Both the position numbers and the translations under genes were made by a program. Below are positions 1-8,884 of a stretch of DNA of 64,000 nucleotides, piece by piece. How positions within the stretch are numbered: position 1 is the stretch's first letter; every line of letters begins with the position of its first letter. The notes beneath the pieces are model-generated. The model did no database searches and was not told the origin of the DNA. It was given only the letters and a program-made list of their open reading frames with translations. Source of the DNA: Ardenticatenaceae bacterium (GTDB taxonomy: Bacteria > Chloroflexota > Anaerolineae > Promineifilales > Promineifilaceae); NCBI GenBank assembly GCA_020634215.1, contig JACKCD010000006.1, forward strand, positions 75,093 through 139,092. Direction: 5' to 3'.

Positions 1-968
1 ATTTCCCGCTGTTCCGCCGTGGGAGCCACATCGCCACACAGCCACGTCCGCGAAATGTCTACGCAGATGCCGTAAGGGCCAATCAGGTCGGTGTCAAAGG
101 CCATGAGTTCGCCATTTTGGATCGGCCGGCTGCTGCATTCCTGAAACCAGGGGTTGGTGCGTGGCCCTGCCGTCAGCAGCCGCGTTTCAATCCATTCGCC
201 GCCGCGAGCAATATTTTCCGCATGAAGATAGCTCCACAGCCGCTGCTCCGTTACCCCCGGCACAAAGTGGTCGCGCATGGCGGCTATCGCCTGCTCACAG
301 GCCGCAATGGCCCGCCGCATCGCCACAATCTCCTCTGGGTGCTTGATGGCGCGTGCCAATTCCATGATTTCTTCGCCGTTGTGAACCGTTAGCCCCTCGT
401 TTTGCAGCGCCAGCAGCCCCTCCGGGTTGCATTTGTCCAGCGCCAGCCGCCGGTTGCCGCCGCCGTGCTGCCGCACCAAATCGCCGATTTCCGCCGCCCA
501 CAGCCGTGCCTGCTCTTCGTATCTGTCCCCGGCAATGAGGTAGTACCAGGCGCGGGCGGTGCGAATTTCGCTAATCAGTTCGAGATGGTCGCTGAGGTGT
601 TCGGCACCGTGGTAATCAAAGAGAATGACAGGCCCTTCGGTGGGAATGTAGGCGTAGCGGTTGGCGTTGTGGAGAATCCAGACCTGCATGTTAGTGGAGT
701 CGGTGGCGTAGCGGATGTTGATGGGGTCATAGACGACGATGCCCGCATAGTCAAAGCGGCGCAAAAGTTGGCGAATGCGCTCCAAGCGATAGCGGCGAAT
801 GGTGTCTAGGTGGGGGGCGGGCAGACCGAGTGCTGCCCATTCACCTTCAGCCAGTGACCCCGGCCCCAGCAGGTGGGCATTCAGCCCCTTCGCGTAGGCA
901 ACTGTTTCGTCTGATGGGGCTTGCATGGCCCCAATTTTGGCGCGGTGGCGACCGACGATTGTTGTCAT
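1..968 (-). CDS. M24-family (DddP-like) metallo-enzyme, 3' end outside window
   Basis: The open frame starts at ATG 968 and runs off the left edge, so 322 N-terminal codons are visible. An N-terminal creatinase-like domain (about residues 50-195) is followed by the pita-bread domain of M24 peptidases. Residues 270-311 contain NPWFQEC, then FDTDLIGPYG and VDISRTWLCGD. Asp292, Asp294 and Asp304 have the same spacing as the first three iron ligands reported for the DMSP lyase DddP (Asp295, Asp297, Asp307). The His and Glu ligands lie beyond the edge. An ordinary Xaa-Pro peptidase is the alternative. An AAGGGA ribosome site lies 7 bases before the ATG. The gene follows the DinB gene on the same strand. 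Confidence 0.8.
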   Translation of the reverse strand, partial: MTTIVGRHRAKIGAMQAPSDETVAYAKGLNAHLLGPGSLAEGEWAALGLPAPHLDTIRRYRLERIRQLLRRFDYAGIVVYDPINIRYATDSTNMQVWILHNANRYAYIPTEGPVILFDYHGAEHLSDHLELISEIRTARAWYYLIAGDRYEEQARLWAAEIGDLVRQHGGGNRRLALDKCNPEGLLALQNEGLTVHNGEEIMELARAIKHPEEIVAMRRAIAACEQAIAAMRDHFVPGVTEQRLWSYLHAENIARGGEWIETRLLTAGPRTNPWFQECSSRPIQNGELMAFDTDLIGPYGICVDISRTWLCGDVAPTAEQRE

Positions 969-1050
969 AAGCTTATCCCTTGTGCAAAAAATAGGGCGCA
1001 GGTTAGCCTGATTGATGACGGTTAATCAAGCCGATTTGCGATGGATTACC

Positions 1051-1518
1051 CTAGCCTTGGAAGAAGATAAAGTCGAGATCGCCGGGGGAGTGGCCTTGTT
1101 CGGTGAGAAGCTGGGCGAGTTCGGCGTGGTGCTGCATCCCGTGCAGCAGAACTTGCTGCAAGATGCGCCAGCGGGGGAAGCTCATAGTGTGGCCGCGCAG
1201 CGTGGTTAAATCGGCACTGCCGGCGATGTCGTCGTCGTTGAGGCTGGCAAGCAAGGTGCTCCACTTGCTTTGCTCCTCCAAAAAACTGGTTTTCAGCTTG
1301 TTGAGCGTGGGAAATTGGTCGGCGGCAAGGTGGGCGGGCTGCTGACCGGTTTCGAGAGCGGTGCGATAGCTGTAGTCGGTGCTGAGGAGGTGGCTGAGGG
1401 TTTGGTGGCAGGTGGAGAAAACGGCCGTTTCTGCCACCTTTTCCACCAACGCCAGCAGCCGCTGGGTGGTGTGCCAATGATAGGCGAACAAGGTTTGGTA
1501 ATGAGATTGCATGGTCAT
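1051..1518 (-). CDS. DinB-like four-helix-bundle protein
   Basis: The product has 155 residues with the DinB/YfiT layout: an N-terminal His in YHWHTT and a C-terminal HGMQHHAELAQLL helix carrying the usual metal-binding histidines. Members are often nickel- or zinc-dependent, thiol-linked transferases or are uncharacterised. The substrate is unknown here. I chose ATG 1518 (MTMQSHY) over upstream in-frame starts because a TGGTATAAT extended -10 box ends 6 bases before it, which suggests a leaderless transcript. An AACGGCCGTT palindrome at 1420-1429 encodes part of ETAVF. Confidence 0.8.
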   Translation of the reverse strand: MTMQSHYQTLFAYHWHTTQRLLALVEKVAETAVFSTCHQTLSHLLSTDYSYRTALETGQQPAHLAADQFPTLNKLKTSFLEEQSKWSTLLASLNDDDIAGSADLTTLRGHTMSFPRWRILQQVLLHGMQHHAELAQLLTEQGHSPGDLDFIFFQG

Positions 1519-1524
1519 GAGGAA

Positions 1525-1533
1525 ATTATACCA
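1525..1533 (-). promoter_or_regulatory. Extended -10 promoter element, leaderless DinB gene
   Basis: Minus-strand TGGTATAAT, with the perfect -10 hexamer at 1530-1525. Only 6 bases separate it from ATG 1518, so transcription would start at or next to the start codon. No good -35 box is seen, as expected for an extended -10 promoter. Confidence 0.5.
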
Positions 1534-1635
1534 ACCAAGGTTACAAACTTGTATCTTTTTGTCTGCCAGAGAGCATTTCAGTTTTGGGGCATTGATAAAC
1601 TCACCTCTCCGCAAGCCAATTTCTCAGCCAAGAAT

Positions 1636-1745
1636 TGTCATTTCGACCCTTCGGCAGCCTCAGGGTAGGCTCATGTCTTTGAGGAGAAATCCCACTCAAA
1701 TGGCGGCTATGAGAACGGGATTTCTCGGAGGACCTCGAAATGACA
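1636..1745. repeat. Dispersed palindromic intergenic element
   Basis: Perfect 11-bp outer arms TGTCATTTCGA (1636-1646) and TCGAAATGACA (1735-1745) enclose perfect inner arms GAGAAATCCC (from 1684) and GGGATTTCTC (from 1718). It could form a cruciform or long hairpin. No coding potential is evident. The whole 1519-1790 interval is otherwise intergenic and holds only the DinB promoter. Confidence 0.7.
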
Positions 1746-1790
1746 CTGGGTTTCCCATCTACGCAGTTAAAGATTAGGTCAAACTTGTTA

Positions 1791-3329
1791 CCTTATTTTT
1801 GCGCAAACAGAGCGCATTTCTATTCAATTTAACATAATCCATGCAAATGGAGGCCGTTTCTATTCAAAGTCTGAGCCACAACGGCCGTTACAGTACCTTT
1901 CCAAACAAATAATCAGTTCATCAGCGTAAGGATGCGAGGCCAGCAAATCAATTCGTTTGAGTTGTCGTGCCCGAAAATAGAGCCGACCCGGCACGGCCAA
2001 CAAATCGCGCACGATGCGTTTAAGACCCCAATCGGCAAAACGGGAATCGGCTAAAGCCTGGCTATGAAAGTCAGCCAGCAAATTATGAGCCAAATCGGTG
2101 AGTAAGACCAACGCTTTTTGTGCCATGAAATTCCGCTTACGACGTGCCGATAGATGCAAACCGCTCTTATCGGCACGAAATTGCTCAATTTCAGCTCCCC
2201 CTCTCTGGTTATACCGTTGCATGAAGGCTTTCTTAGAAGGAAAAGAGAGCGTGGTGACGTAGTAGCTATGTTTGAGTTTTCCTTTATGTAAACGTCTTTT
2301 GACCACCACTTGGACAGGTTGACCGAGGTCAAAAGGGGGTGCCACCCAACCCAAGAGGCTTTGCTCATCATAGACATCCCAACGGGAAACAGAGTCGGCC
2401 AACGCTTTGGCTCGCTTACCGGAAAAGCCTTTGCCTAGCACTTGATAACCTCTGGCAAGTAGCCAACGTAGGTTTTCGTCTGTGCCAGAACCACCATCAA
2501 GGCGGTAAAGTGTGCGTTTTCGTTGCTCTGGTGCTAACTCAAATGAACTTTCGACACCTAGCACCGCTTGTTGCAAACATTGCATGGTCAACTGGTTACC
2601 TGGAAACAGGCCAGACCATAAGGTTTCGTGGTAAGAAATGGCATTGACACGAGCTAATTGGCGCACAATCCTGTTTTTTTACCACTGGCATACCCTTTTT
2701 GACCTCCTTCTGCCTGTTGTCCACAGGGTAAAGCCGATAAATCAAAGTCCAATTCCAAAAAGGCACGCCAATCATGATGTCGGACTTGGCTACAACGGTC
2801 GCTGATTTGGCGAACGGCAAGCTCCAATTGAGCGAGATTCATTTGAGTTAGGTCATCCAGACCCCTAGAGAGGGTTGATTGGTCAGCAAAGCCACTAATT
2901 CGTTTGACTTGTGCCAATTGTTGCTCTGGACGAAGTTTCGTATTGACAACGGAAATGTACTCACAGCCGGCTAGAATGCTCACCAAGGTCTGTTCGAGCT
3001 TCTCAGCCAGCGTAAAATCGCCGTTTTGGGTCGCTGATGTGACTGATTGTAAAGGTTCTAGGACTTTTTCGGCCTCATAATAAGCCAACAAAGCCGCTAG
3101 GGGTGCATATTGAGTGTTAGTAAATTCGTGGGTCAGACCCAATTCCAGCTTCATCATTTCACGCTCCTCTTGCTCTAAGTCAAATGAACTTTTTGAGGAT
3201 CGTGGCACAATGTCTGAAAACAGCCTAATCAATACCCAAAATCGGAATAGAAATGCCCTCTGTTTGCAGCTAGGTGTTCAAAATGAATAGAAACCGCCTC
3301 TGTTTGCACGTTTTCGTGCAAAAATAAGG
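1791..3329. mobile_element. IS1380-family insertion sequence with 5-bp target duplication
   Basis: The 1539-bp element begins with CCTTATTTTTGCGC and ends with its near-perfect inverse GTGCAAAAATAAGG (one mismatch). It is flanked on both sides by the direct repeat TGTTA (1786-1790 and 3330-3334), a target duplication. Inside each end lie two copies of a roughly 23-bp subterminal repeat of the form GCAAACAGAG...TTTCTATTC, in inverted orientation between ends. These are probably transposase binding sites. The intact duplications suggest a fairly recent insertion. Confidence 0.9.
1860..3232 (-). CDS. IS1380-family transposase in two frames (-1 shift at A7)
   Basis: The upstream frame (3232-2654) carries the N-terminal half and the first catalytic Asp region, LELDFDLSALPCGQQAEGG. 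It ends soon after GYASGKK. The downstream frame (2666-1860) continues with RQLARVNA, then the second Asp block YRLDGGSGTDENLRWLLARG and the C-terminal FMAQKALVLLTDLAHNLL region. A -1 shift at the seven-A run (about 2674-2680) gives GKKNRIVRQLARVN, the expected family sequence. It may be programmed frameshifting, transcriptional slippage or an inactivating deletion. The stop codon lies inside a subterminal repeat. Confidence 0.85.
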
Positions 3330-3369
3330 TGTTAAGTTTGCCCCCAAACTGAAATACACCCGTCTGCCA

Positions 3370-3542
3370 ATAACAGGTGGCAGGTAGCAAGTGTAGCAGG
3401 CACTTGTTACTGGCCTCTTGTTACTTGTGGTTAACGGCCGTTTGTCTCGGCGACGCGAATCGGTATGATTAGCCTCTTTGAACAAAATTTTATAGAACAA
3501 AGTGACTAGAGATTAGAGCTTCATGCAATCTCCAATCTCTAA
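3370..3542. repeat. Heptamer-type inverted repeats upstream of the UDP-sugar dehydrogenase
   Basis: Bases 3370-3430 hold an imperfect inverted repeat made of GGCAGGTAGCAAGTG- and CACTTGTTACTGG-like words, similar to the one at 12027-12092. Bases 3508-3542 form a TAGAGATTAGAG / CTCCAATCTCTA hairpin of the GATTGGA family also seen at 10574 and 56226. A single AACGGCCGTT palindrome lies near 3431. No gene is supported between 3330 and 3557. Confidence 0.6.
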
Positions 3543-3557
3543 TCGCCAATTTCAACC

Positions 3558-4865
3558 ATGCAATTTGAAACATTTCTTAACAAACAAGAAAAAATCGCCG
3601 TCGTCGGCCTGGGGTACGTGGGGCTGCCGCTGGCAGTGCATTTGGCGCGGCATTTTGCCGTGGTCGGCTTTGATGTGGCCGAGGCGCGGGTGGCCGAACT
3701 GCGGCGCGGCAGCGACCATACCCGCGAGGTCAGCGAGGCTGATTTGGCAGCAGTGTCGCTGCTTTACACCGCCAACCCGGCCGACTTGGCGGCGTGCAAG
3801 CTGTTTATTGTGGCCGTGCCCACCCCCATTGATGGGCATCGCATCCCTGATTTGACCCCAGTGCGGCGGGCGTTTGCCACGGTGGGGCAGCAGATGGGGC
3901 GCGGGTCGTGTGTGGTGCTGGAATCCACGGTTTATCCGGGGGTGACAGAGGAGATCGGGGTGCCGATTCTGGAAGAAGCATCGGGGCTGGTTTGTGGCCG
4001 GGATTTTACGGTGGGGTATTCGCCGGAGCGGATTAACCCAGGGGACAAGGAGCGGACGCTGGAGAAGATTGTGAAGGTGGTGTCAGGGTGGGATGAGAAA
4101 ACGGCCGTTTTTCTCGCCCAAATTTACGGTCAGGTGGTGGAAGCCGGTATCCACGTCGCTCCCAGTATCCGCGTGGCCGAAGCCGCCAAGGTCATTGAAA
4201 ACACCCAGCGCGACCTCAACATTGCCCTCATGAACGAACTGTCGCTTATCTTCGACCACATGGGCATTGACACCCTTGACGTGTTGGCGGCGGCGGGAAC
4301 CAAGTGGAACTTTCTCCCTTTTCGGCCGGGGCTGGTGGGCGGTCACTGTATTGGCGTGGATCCCTACTACCTGACCTTCAAAGCCGAGTCGTTGGGCTAT
4401 CACCCGCAGATGATTTTGGCCGGACGACGCATTAACGACCGTATGGGTAAATATGTGGCGGAAAAGACGGTGAAGCTGCTGATTGCCGCTGGAAAGCAGG
4501 TGCAGGGGGCGCGGGTGGCGGTGTTGGGGCTGACGTTTAAAGAGAATGTGCCCGATTTACGCAACACGCGGGTGATTGACATTGTGCGTGAGCTACAAGA
4601 TTATCAGGTCAGTGTGCTGGTGCATGACCCTTATGCTGATGCTCAAGAGGCGCAGCGGCTTTATGGGTTGAGCTTGGCCGCATTGGCGGATCTAACCGAG
4701 ATTGATGCCCTGATTATCGCCGTGGGGCATCGTGAGTATGCGGTGATGGGGCTGGCGGGTTTGGTGGGGTTGTGTACGGCAGAAAGGCCAATTTTGGTTG
4801 ATGTGAAGGGCGGTTTTGCAGCCGCAGAAGCGGAGCGGCTGGGCTTTAACTATTGGCGGCTGTAG
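3558..4865 (+). CDS. Nucleotide-sugar (UDP-N-acetylhexosamine) dehydrogenase, TviB/WbpO-like
   Basis: The 435-residue product oxidises C6 of a UDP-sugar to a uronic acid with two NAD+. The N-terminal Rossmann domain begins IAVVGLGYVGLPLAVHLA (residues 13-30). The catalytic Cys lies in GGHCIGVDPYYL (about residue 262), preceded by the substrate-binding KWNFLPFRPG loop. The C-terminal UDP-binding domain has VAVLGLTFKENVPDLRNTR. The long QEKIAVVGLG start and the VESTVYPG-type block favour the TviB/WbpO branch over glucose dehydrogenases, but the exact sugar cannot be fixed. It probably supplies surface polysaccharide synthesis. A central palindrome near 4100 marks a visible switch from G-ending to C-ending codons within the gene. 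Confidence 0.93.
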   Translation: MQFETFLNKQEKIAVVGLGYVGLPLAVHLARHFAVVGFDVAEARVAELRRGSDHTREVSEADLAAVSLLYTANPADLAACKLFIVAVPTPIDGHRIPDLTPVRRAFATVGQQMGRGSCVVLESTVYPGVTEEIGVPILEEASGLVCGRDFTVGYSPERINPGDKERTLEKIVKVVSGWDEKTAVFLAQIYGQVVEAGIHVAPSIRVAEAAKVIENTQRDLNIALMNELSLIFDHMGIDTLDVLAAAGTKWNFLPFRPGLVGGHCIGVDPYYLTFKAESLGYHPQMILAGRRINDRMGKYVAEKTVKLLIAAGKQVQGARVAVLGLTFKENVPDLRNTRVIDIVRELQDYQVSVLVHDPYADAQEAQRLYGLSLAALADLTEIDALIIAVGHREYAVMGLAGLVGLCTAERPILVDVKGGFAAAEAERLGFNYWRL

Positions 4866-4879
4866 GCAAGGAGGCTGAG

Positions 4880-5416
4880 GTGATTCGATTGGCGGCAACG
4901 GTAGCGATTGTGCAGGATGACAAGGTTTTACTGGCAAAGCGGGAGGATTTTGAGGTGTGGTGTTTGCCAGGCGGCATGGTGGATGTAGGGGAGTCGTTGG
5001 CGGAAACGGCCGTTCGTGAAGCCCACGAAGAAACAGGCTTAACCGTTGAGATTACCCGTTTGGTCGGCATTTATTCCGAGATTGGTGCCTGGAATGATAT
5101 TCATCTGGCGTTGTTTGCGGCGCGGCCCACAGGCGGTGCGCTCTTCCCACAGGCAGATGAAGTGTTGGATTTGCGCTATTTTGCCCCAACTGATTTGCCA
5201 GCCGATATGTTTTGGTGGCATCGGCAGCAAGTAGCCGATTTGTTTGCTGGCGTTGGGGGAAGCGCGGCGTGGCGGCAAAACGTGGCGGCACAGCCAGGAG
5301 CAACCACGCGGGAGGCACTTTATGCCCTGCGCGATGCGTCGGGTTTGTCCCGGACTGAGTTTTATCATTGGTATTATGAATCATTGGGAGCATACAACAT
5401 GAACCGCCAAGCGTAA
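4880..5416 (+). CDS. Nudix hydrolase
   Basis: The 178-residue product has a complete Nudix box at residues 32-54: GMVDVGE, then REAHEETGL, fitting GX5EX7REUXEEXGU. It would hydrolyse a nucleoside diphosphate linked to another moiety, with metal bound by the box glutamates. A C-terminal extension of about 50 residues lacks a recognised domain. Start GTG 4880 is chosen because AAGGAGG (4868-4874) lies 5 bases upstream; the longer TTG frame from 4853 would overlap the dehydrogenase stop. The two genes are probably cotranscribed, so the substrate may be a sugar nucleotide. This is inference only. Confidence 0.88.
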   Translation: MIRLAATVAIVQDDKVLLAKREDFEVWCLPGGMVDVGESLAETAVREAHEETGLTVEITRLVGIYSEIGAWNDIHLALFAARPTGGALFPQADEVLDLRYFAPTDLPADMFWWHRQQVADLFAGVGGSAAWRQNVAAQPGATTREALYALRDASGLSRTEFYHWYYESLGAYNMNRQA

Positions 5417-5663
5417 GTGGTTATTGGATACATAAAACTGCTTTGCTTCCATGATTTTGCGGTCTTGAATGGGGCGGGACGGGGAAAAGTGGGAGGGAAA
5501 AAAGTGTGAATTTTCTTGCCAGATAGGAATCTTTAGGCAACAATTTCGCGGTTCTAATTTGGTTCAGATTTAGGCGCAACCCCCCTTTGCATTTGGTGTC
5601 TAAGTCAATCTGCGCTCTCACTTTTGCTAGGCTGGCAAAGGTCAGAATGTGTGGAGGAAGGTC

Positions 5664-8600
5664 TTGAATAAATGGTTGTCTAAAAGTGTTCGTGTGGCAC
5701 TGGTTGTGTCGGTGCTGCTGGCTGGTGTGTGGCTGATTAGCCGTTCATCAGGCCCTGCCGCAGAAACTGTTGCGCGTTATGATGCTGTACAGCAAGCGTT
5801 GGCTCCTGGTCGAACAAGAGGTGAGGGAGGAGAAACGGCCGTTTCTCCCGAACAAGCGGCTGAAATTGTCCAATTTACGGCCGTTCGCCCCGCCTCGGTT
5901 GACATGAGCAGTATGCCCAGCCGCCCCAGCAAGGAAGACCGCCTACAGCAGCAATATCTGGCTGGCGAAATTGACATCGAGGCCAACGAAGGGCCGGTTA
6001 GCGAAGCCGTTTATGAAACACTGCTGGCCGAATCGCTGGCGCAGAAGCCGGATCGTTCGGTGCAAAGTTATAGCGTACAGTCCCTTGCTTCTACCCTGAC
6101 GGCCGGCACCAACTTCAAATCCATAGATTACACTCAGTCTCAGCAAGGTGTTCCCCCCGACCCCGACATTACTGTTGGTCGTGACCACATCATCGTCGGG
6201 GTAAACACTAGCTTCCAGATCTTCGACAAATCGGGCAACAGCCTGGTTGGCCCTACCCTCTTTTCAGATTTTTGGGGTGCCAACTGTGGCACCGGCAGCG
6301 GCGTTGTCATGTTTGACCCCTATCTGGACTATGATGAAAAGGAAGGACGCTACATCCTCGGCATTACCGCCTATGATCCCAATGTCAACGGTGGCGACAA
6401 CGGTTATGCCTGTATTGCCGTCTCTCAAACCGACAATGCCACGGGGCAATGGTGGCTTTACTCTTTTGACGGCAACCCTGGCACCGGCACCGACTACTTC
6501 TTTGACTATCCCCATTTGGGTGTTGGGCAAAACGCCCTCTACCTGTCGGCCAACATGTTTGGTGCCTCCTTTGTGCGCAATCACGTCTTTGCCTATGACA
6601 AATTTGCCATGTATGCCGGGCAATCGGCCAACAGCGTTAAAATCAACGTTGGCAGTGCCAACTTCACCATCCAGCCCGCCAAAATGCACGGCTACACCAC
6701 CGGCGGCTGGCCGACCAACGCCAATGAACCCCACTACTTTGTGGATGCTCAATATGGCAATAACCAAAATCGGCTGACTGTTTGGAGAATGACCGATCCC
6801 TTTGGCGCAGCTTCTTTGACGCAGGCGGGTACGGTCACGGTCAACAGCTATAGCTTGTCTGTGAGCCAGCCGCAGCTTGGCGGCAGCAACATTCAGGGCA
6901 ATGATAACCGGCTGCTGGATGTGAAATATTGGGGTGGCAAGCTGTATACTACCCACACCGTAGGCTGTAATCCCGGCAGCGGCACCGTCAACTGTATTCG
7001 CTGGTATGTCATTGACGTAAGCAGCGGCACACCAACGCTGCTGGATCAAGGTACTCTTGCTTCCAATGGCGACTATCGCAGCTTCCCTGCCATTGCTCCT
7101 AACGCTTGTGGCGATATGTTGGTTGGCTATACCAAGACGAACACCAGCATTTATCCCAGCGTTTATGTCGCCGGCCGTGAGGCTGGTGATGCAGCGGGAC
7201 AGTTAAAACAGGAAACGCTGCTCCATGCGGGCGAGGCGTTCTATACGGCCTATGACAGCGTGCCGCGCCGTTGGGGTGACTACACTGGCATGGGGATTGA
7301 TCCGGATGGGGTAACGTTCTGGTATGTGGGTGAATATTCACGTAACCAGGCAACAGCCCGCTGGTCTACGTGGGTAGGTTCATACACCTGGCCTGGCTGT
7401 AATGTTGGCCCCACGCCAACCCCTGGCCCCACGGCAACTGCGACTAATACGCCGCCGCCGACTAATACGCCTGGGCCAAGCAGTTGCACGACGTATGCGA
7501 GCAGCGATGTGCCCAAAACGATTTCCACTAGCGGTACCCCTAGCGTGAGTTCGGTGGTGACTGTGCCAACTGGCGGTACGATTACTGACATCAATGTGTT
7601 GGGGTTGAATGGGACGCACACCTGGATTAATGATTTGGACTTTAATTTGACGAGTCCGCAGGGAACGGCCGTTCAAATCATGGCGCAATCCTGTTCCAGC
7701 GAAGACAACTTTAGCCTCAGCCTGGACGACGAAGCCGCACCCGGAAGTTGGCCGTGTCCACCGGTAGGTGGTGGCACCTACCAGCCCAGCAGCTCGCTAT
7801 CAGCCTTTGACGGGCAAAACAGTGCTGGCACCTGGACGCTGCGGGTTGACGACAATGCTAACCTCGATGGCGGCAGCCTGAACGGTTGGAGCTTGGAAGT
7901 GTGTACCGAAGGCGCTGGCCCTACGGCGACCAATACTCCCGTTCCGCCCACACCAACCAATACACCTGTGCCACCTACGCCGACGAACACCCCCGTTCCG
8001 CCTACGCCAACCTTCACACCTGTTCCTGGTGGTGACGAGTTGATTTATGTTAGCTCGACGACAAACGGCAATGCCAATGGGCTGGCGTATAATGACGAAG
8101 ATATTATTGTGCGGAACCAGACAACGGGCGTATGGTCGCTCTTCTTTGATGGCTCGGATGTGGGGTTGACGACCAGCGCAGCGGATGTAGATGCGTTCTA
8201 TTTGATGAGTGACGGCAGCTTGTTGTTGAGCTTTGTGGGTGATCCTAGCATTACCGGGCTTGGGACGGTTGCCAGAAGTGACATTGTGCGCTTTGTGGGG
8301 ACGCTGGGCAGCAACACGTCGGGTACGTTTACGATGTATTTCGACGGATCGGATGTGGGGTTGACGACAACGGCGGAGAATATTGATGCAATGGGGGTGG
8401 ATGGAAACGGCCGTTTGCTCATCAGCACCACCGGTAATCCCGGCGTCACCGGGTTGACTGGGTTGACAGATGAAGACGTGATTGCTTTTACACCTTCCTC
8501 ATTGGGAGATACAACGGTCGGCAGTTGGAGCTACTACTTTGACGGCTCCGACGTTGGCCTGGCTGATAGCAACAGCGAAGATGTGACCGGCAGTTGGGCA

Positions 8601-8801
8601 GATGCCAACGGCGACCTCTACCTTTCTGCGCTTGGTGCCTTCTCGGTGTCGGGTGCCAGCGGTGATGGTGCCGACATCTTCCGCTGCGCCTCCTTTGTCT
8701 CTGGCAGCACTACAAGCTGCACCTTCTCCCTCTATTGGGATGGTTCAGTAAACGGATTTGCCGGGGAAGTGATGGATGGGCTGTTTATTGACAAGCCATA
8801 G
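5664..8801 (+). CDS. Large secreted/anchored protein: propeller-like region, P domain and FDGSDVGL repeats
   Basis: The N-terminal hydrophobic segment (VALVVSVLLAGVWLI) is a signal peptide or anchor. A region of about 450 residues with Asp/Gly-rich beta motifs follows. Next come a Pro/Thr linker and a proprotein-convertase-like P domain (DLDFNLTSPQGTAV ... SAGTWTLRVDDNANLDGGSLNGWSLEVC). After a second PTPTNTPVPP linker, four C-terminal repeats of about 65 residues carry FDGSDVGL (coding near 8143, 8339, 8536 and a divergent one near 8736). No protease active site was recognised, so the P domain appears to lack its usual partner. TTG 5664 is preferred because GGAGG 5653-5657 is 6 bases upstream; GTG 5649 is the alternative. 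Confidence 0.8.
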   Translation: MNKWLSKSVRVALVVSVLLAGVWLISRSSGPAAETVARYDAVQQALAPGRTRGEGGETAVSPEQAAEIVQFTAVRPASVDMSSMPSRPSKEDRLQQQYLAGEIDIEANEGPVSEAVYETLLAESLAQKPDRSVQSYSVQSLASTLTAGTNFKSIDYTQSQQGVPPDPDITVGRDHIIVGVNTSFQIFDKSGNSLVGPTLFSDFWGANCGTGSGVVMFDPYLDYDEKEGRYILGITAYDPNVNGGDNGYACIAVSQTDNATGQWWLYSFDGNPGTGTDYFFDYPHLGVGQNALYLSANMFGASFVRNHVFAYDKFAMYAGQSANSVKINVGSANFTIQPAKMHGYTTGGWPTNANEPHYFVDAQYGNNQNRLTVWRMTDPFGAASLTQAGTVTVNSYSLSVSQPQLGGSNIQGNDNRLLDVKYWGGKLYTTHTVGCNPGSGTVNCIRWYVIDVSSGTPTLLDQGTLASNGDYRSFPAIAPNACGDMLVGYTKTNTSIYPSVYVAGREAGDAAGQLKQETLLHAGEAFYTAYDSVPRRWGDYTGMGIDPDGVTFWYVGEYSRNQATARWSTWVGSYTWPGCNVGPTPTPGPTATATNTPPPTNTPGPSSCTTYASSDVPKTISTSGTPSVSSVVTVPTGGTITDINVLGLNGTHTWINDLDFNLTSPQGTAVQIMAQSCSSEDNFSLSLDDEAAPGSWPCPPVGGGTYQPSSSLSAFDGQNSAGTWTLRVDDNANLDGGSLNGWSLEVCTEGAGPTATNTPVPPTPTNTPVPPTPTNTPVPPTPTFTPVPGGDELIYVSSTTNGNANGLAYNDEDIIVRNQTTGVWSLFFDGSDVGLTTSAADVDAFYLMSDGSLLLSFVGDPSITGLGTVARSDIVRFVGTLGSNTSGTFTMYFDGSDVGLTTTAENIDAMGVDGNGRLLISTTGNPGVTGLTGLTDEDVIAFTPSSLGDTTVGSWSYYFDGSDVGLADSNSEDVTGSWADANGDLYLSALGAFSVSGASGDGADIFRCASFVSGSTTSCTFSLYWDGSVNGFAGEVMDGLFIDKP

Positions 8802-8817
8802 CCAAATAGTTTAGTGC

Positions 8818-8858
8818 GTGATGCGTGGTGCGTTATGTTTTGACGCACCACGCATCAC
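8818..8858. terminator. Perfect 16-bp hairpin between convergent genes
   Basis: Arms GTGATGCGTGGTGCGT and ACGCACCACGCATCAC pair perfectly around a 9-base loop. It lies between the secreted-protein gene and the convergent DinB gene, so it could end both transcripts. It lacks a strong T-tract and is built from TGCGTGR heptamers, so it may primarily be a repeat. A related pair of arms occurs at 57020-57080. Confidence 0.6.
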
Positions 8859-8884
8859 GTGATGACTTTGCCAAATAGGCAGGG

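Noticed and set aside
6264..7049. 261-codon frame on the minus strand
   Set aside because: Antisense to the secreted P-domain protein; no recognisable domain.
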